Positions 33,560 through 34,231 of a DNA stretch of 34,231 nt are shown piece after piece. The notes under the pieces are model-generated. The model did not search any database, was not told the DNA's origin, and saw only the letters and a program-made list of their open reading frames with translations. Location: NCBI GenBank assembly GCA_003162055.1, contig PMNA01000032.1:4146-38376 (forward strand), in the 5' to 3' direction. A program made the position numbers and the translations under genes. Within the stretch, counting starts at the first letter, position 1; each line of letters opens with the position of its first letter. Source of the stretch: Actinomycetota bacterium. Lineage in GTDB: Bacteria > Actinomycetota > Thermoleophilia > Gaiellales > Gaiellaceae.

Positions 33560-33727
33560 TCAAATAGCGCGATCTAATCGGTCGAAGCGCCTTTCGTAGT
33601 ACGAGCGTATAGCGTTAGTATTCACGCATCGCTGGACAGGTTTGCCGATGTGATACCAGTCGGCGATACTGTGTCGGTCTTGATTCTCTAATCGCTCCGT
33701 TCTCTAGTTCTCTATCCCAGTCACCGC

Positions 33728-34117
33728 TTATTGGGAGGCGCTGTACTTGATTGCGCGGTAGAGAAAGCCCCATGCGTCCACGGTCTTTGGCTGTTCTCCG
33801 CGAAACTCAATACGTGCGAGCATCATGACATCCGACTCGGGCAAGCCTTCCTGCTCAGCGAACTCGCGCAGGCTGCCTGGGACGTCGACCGGTTCGTCGA
33901 GGTGGGTGTGTTCACCGAGTAGATCGCCGACGGTCACTCCGAGCGCTTCGGCGAGCTTGTAGACACTCTGCCCAGATGGGCGCATCTTCTTGATCTCAGC
34001 GTCTTCGTTCTCGAGCGCAGAGAGATAGCCCTTTGAGACGCCCGCTCGTTCGGCGAGCTCGGACAGGCTGACGCCGGCTTCCTCACGAAAGCGGCGGATG
34101 TTCTGACCGATGGTCAC
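33728..34117 (-). CDS. XRE-family transcriptional regulator
   Basis: The protein has 129 residues. GTG 34117 follows GGAGG at five bases. The N-terminal HTH_3 domain (IRRFREEAGVSLSELAE, GVSKGYLSALEN) spans ~5-68. A C-terminal extension (SLREFAEQEGLPESDV...FLYRAIKYS) is typical of XRE proteins that usually pair with an ImmA/IrrE-type metallopeptidase. No such gene follows here; instead a 224-bp AT-rich gap and the mod operon come next. It may repress its own gene through the palindrome at 34120-34133, and possibly the R-M operon. Confidence 0.87.
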   Translation of the reverse strand: MTIGQNIRRFREEAGVSLSELAERAGVSKGYLSALENEDAEIKKMRPSGQSVYKLAEALGVTVGDLLGEHTHLDEPVDVPGSLREFAEQEGLPESDVMMLARIEFRGEQPKTVDAWGFLYRAIKYSASQ

Positions 34118-34119
34118 TT

Positions 34120-34133
34120 GAACCTCCAGGTTC
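34120..34133. promoter_or_regulatory. Palindromic operator overlapping the RBS of the XRE gene
   Basis: GAACCT-CC-AGGTTC is a perfect 6-bp inverted repeat whose centre contains the Shine-Dalgarno (GGAGG on the minus strand). Binding by the XRE protein would block its own expression. No second copy was noticed near the mod promoter. Confidence 0.55.
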
Positions 34134-34231
34134 TAAACAGGAGTCAGCAGCGCTATCACGCGGTTCTGCCTTCGCCCGCCGGTGCGAAACGGGTAGGCCT
34201 TGGCGCTCAAACGTAATCGCGTCGCCTGCTC

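Noticed and set aside
34120-34133. LexA box
   Set aside because: The GAAC/GTTC half-sites are separated by six bases, not the four of the Gram-positive LexA site; an XRE operator is the simpler reading.

Overview
The window looks like a high-G+C actinobacterial chromosome. The lineage is inference: a Gram-positive-style type IV pilus locus with PASTA and peptidoglycan-hydrolase neighbours fits deep-branching Actinobacteria such as Thermoleophilia, but no rRNA or marker gene is present to prove it. The first ~12.4 kb is housekeeping-like and high in G+C. From the tRNA pair at 12.6-13.0 kb to the right end it is an accessory region with more variable composition, most AT-rich around 32.3-33.7 kb.

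Region 1 (1-12419) is a type IV pilus cluster. On the minus strand are a prepilin peptidase, a PilB/GspE-type assembly ATPase and a separate MshEN-domain protein with a long acidic Pro/Glu-rich tail that runs off the left edge. Three translationally coupled prepilin-like genes (4496-8525, +) encode PilV-, PilW/J- and PilX-like minor pilins or adhesins. Convergent to them are a PilT-like retraction ATPase, a coupled bifunctional peptidoglycan hydrolase (lytic transglycosylase plus M23 peptidase) and a secreted/anchored PASTA protein. Together these cover processing, assembly, retraction and cell-wall passage of the pilus.

Region 2 (12420-13020) holds tRNA-Tyr(GTA) and tRNA-Thr(GGT). Two related two-tiered hairpins (REP-like) flank tRNA-Tyr, and a similar ~29-bp element lies upstream of each tRNA.

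Region 3 (13020-16490) is a decayed mobile segment: an IS3-type OrfA remnant, a small helical protein, and a minus-strand regulator operon (HTH protein, small protein, C-terminally membrane-anchored protein) whose promoter overlaps a 10-bp tandem repeat, plus an excisionase-like HTH protein. A 17-bp imperfect repeat next to tRNA-Thr recurs at 16107-16123 and may be an old attachment site. No integrase is visible.

Region 4 (16491-34117) is a dense defence island. A plus-strand series encodes a GHKL ATPase fused to a PD-(D/E)XK-like nuclease, a tandem zinc-ribbon protein, an Mre11/SbcD-like phosphoesterase coupled to a hookless Rad50/YhaN-like ATPase, a KTSC protein and an OLD-family ATPase/TOPRIM nuclease. 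Converging on it is a minus-strand operon: type III Mod, type III Res (ATGA overlap) and an AAA_13/RloC-like ATPase, with a strong promoter before mod and an XRE regulator upstream whose RBS lies in a palindrome. The most promising candidates for undescribed biology are the plus-strand multi-ATPase/nuclease series and the pairing of a RloC-like ATPase with a type III, rather than type I, restriction system.
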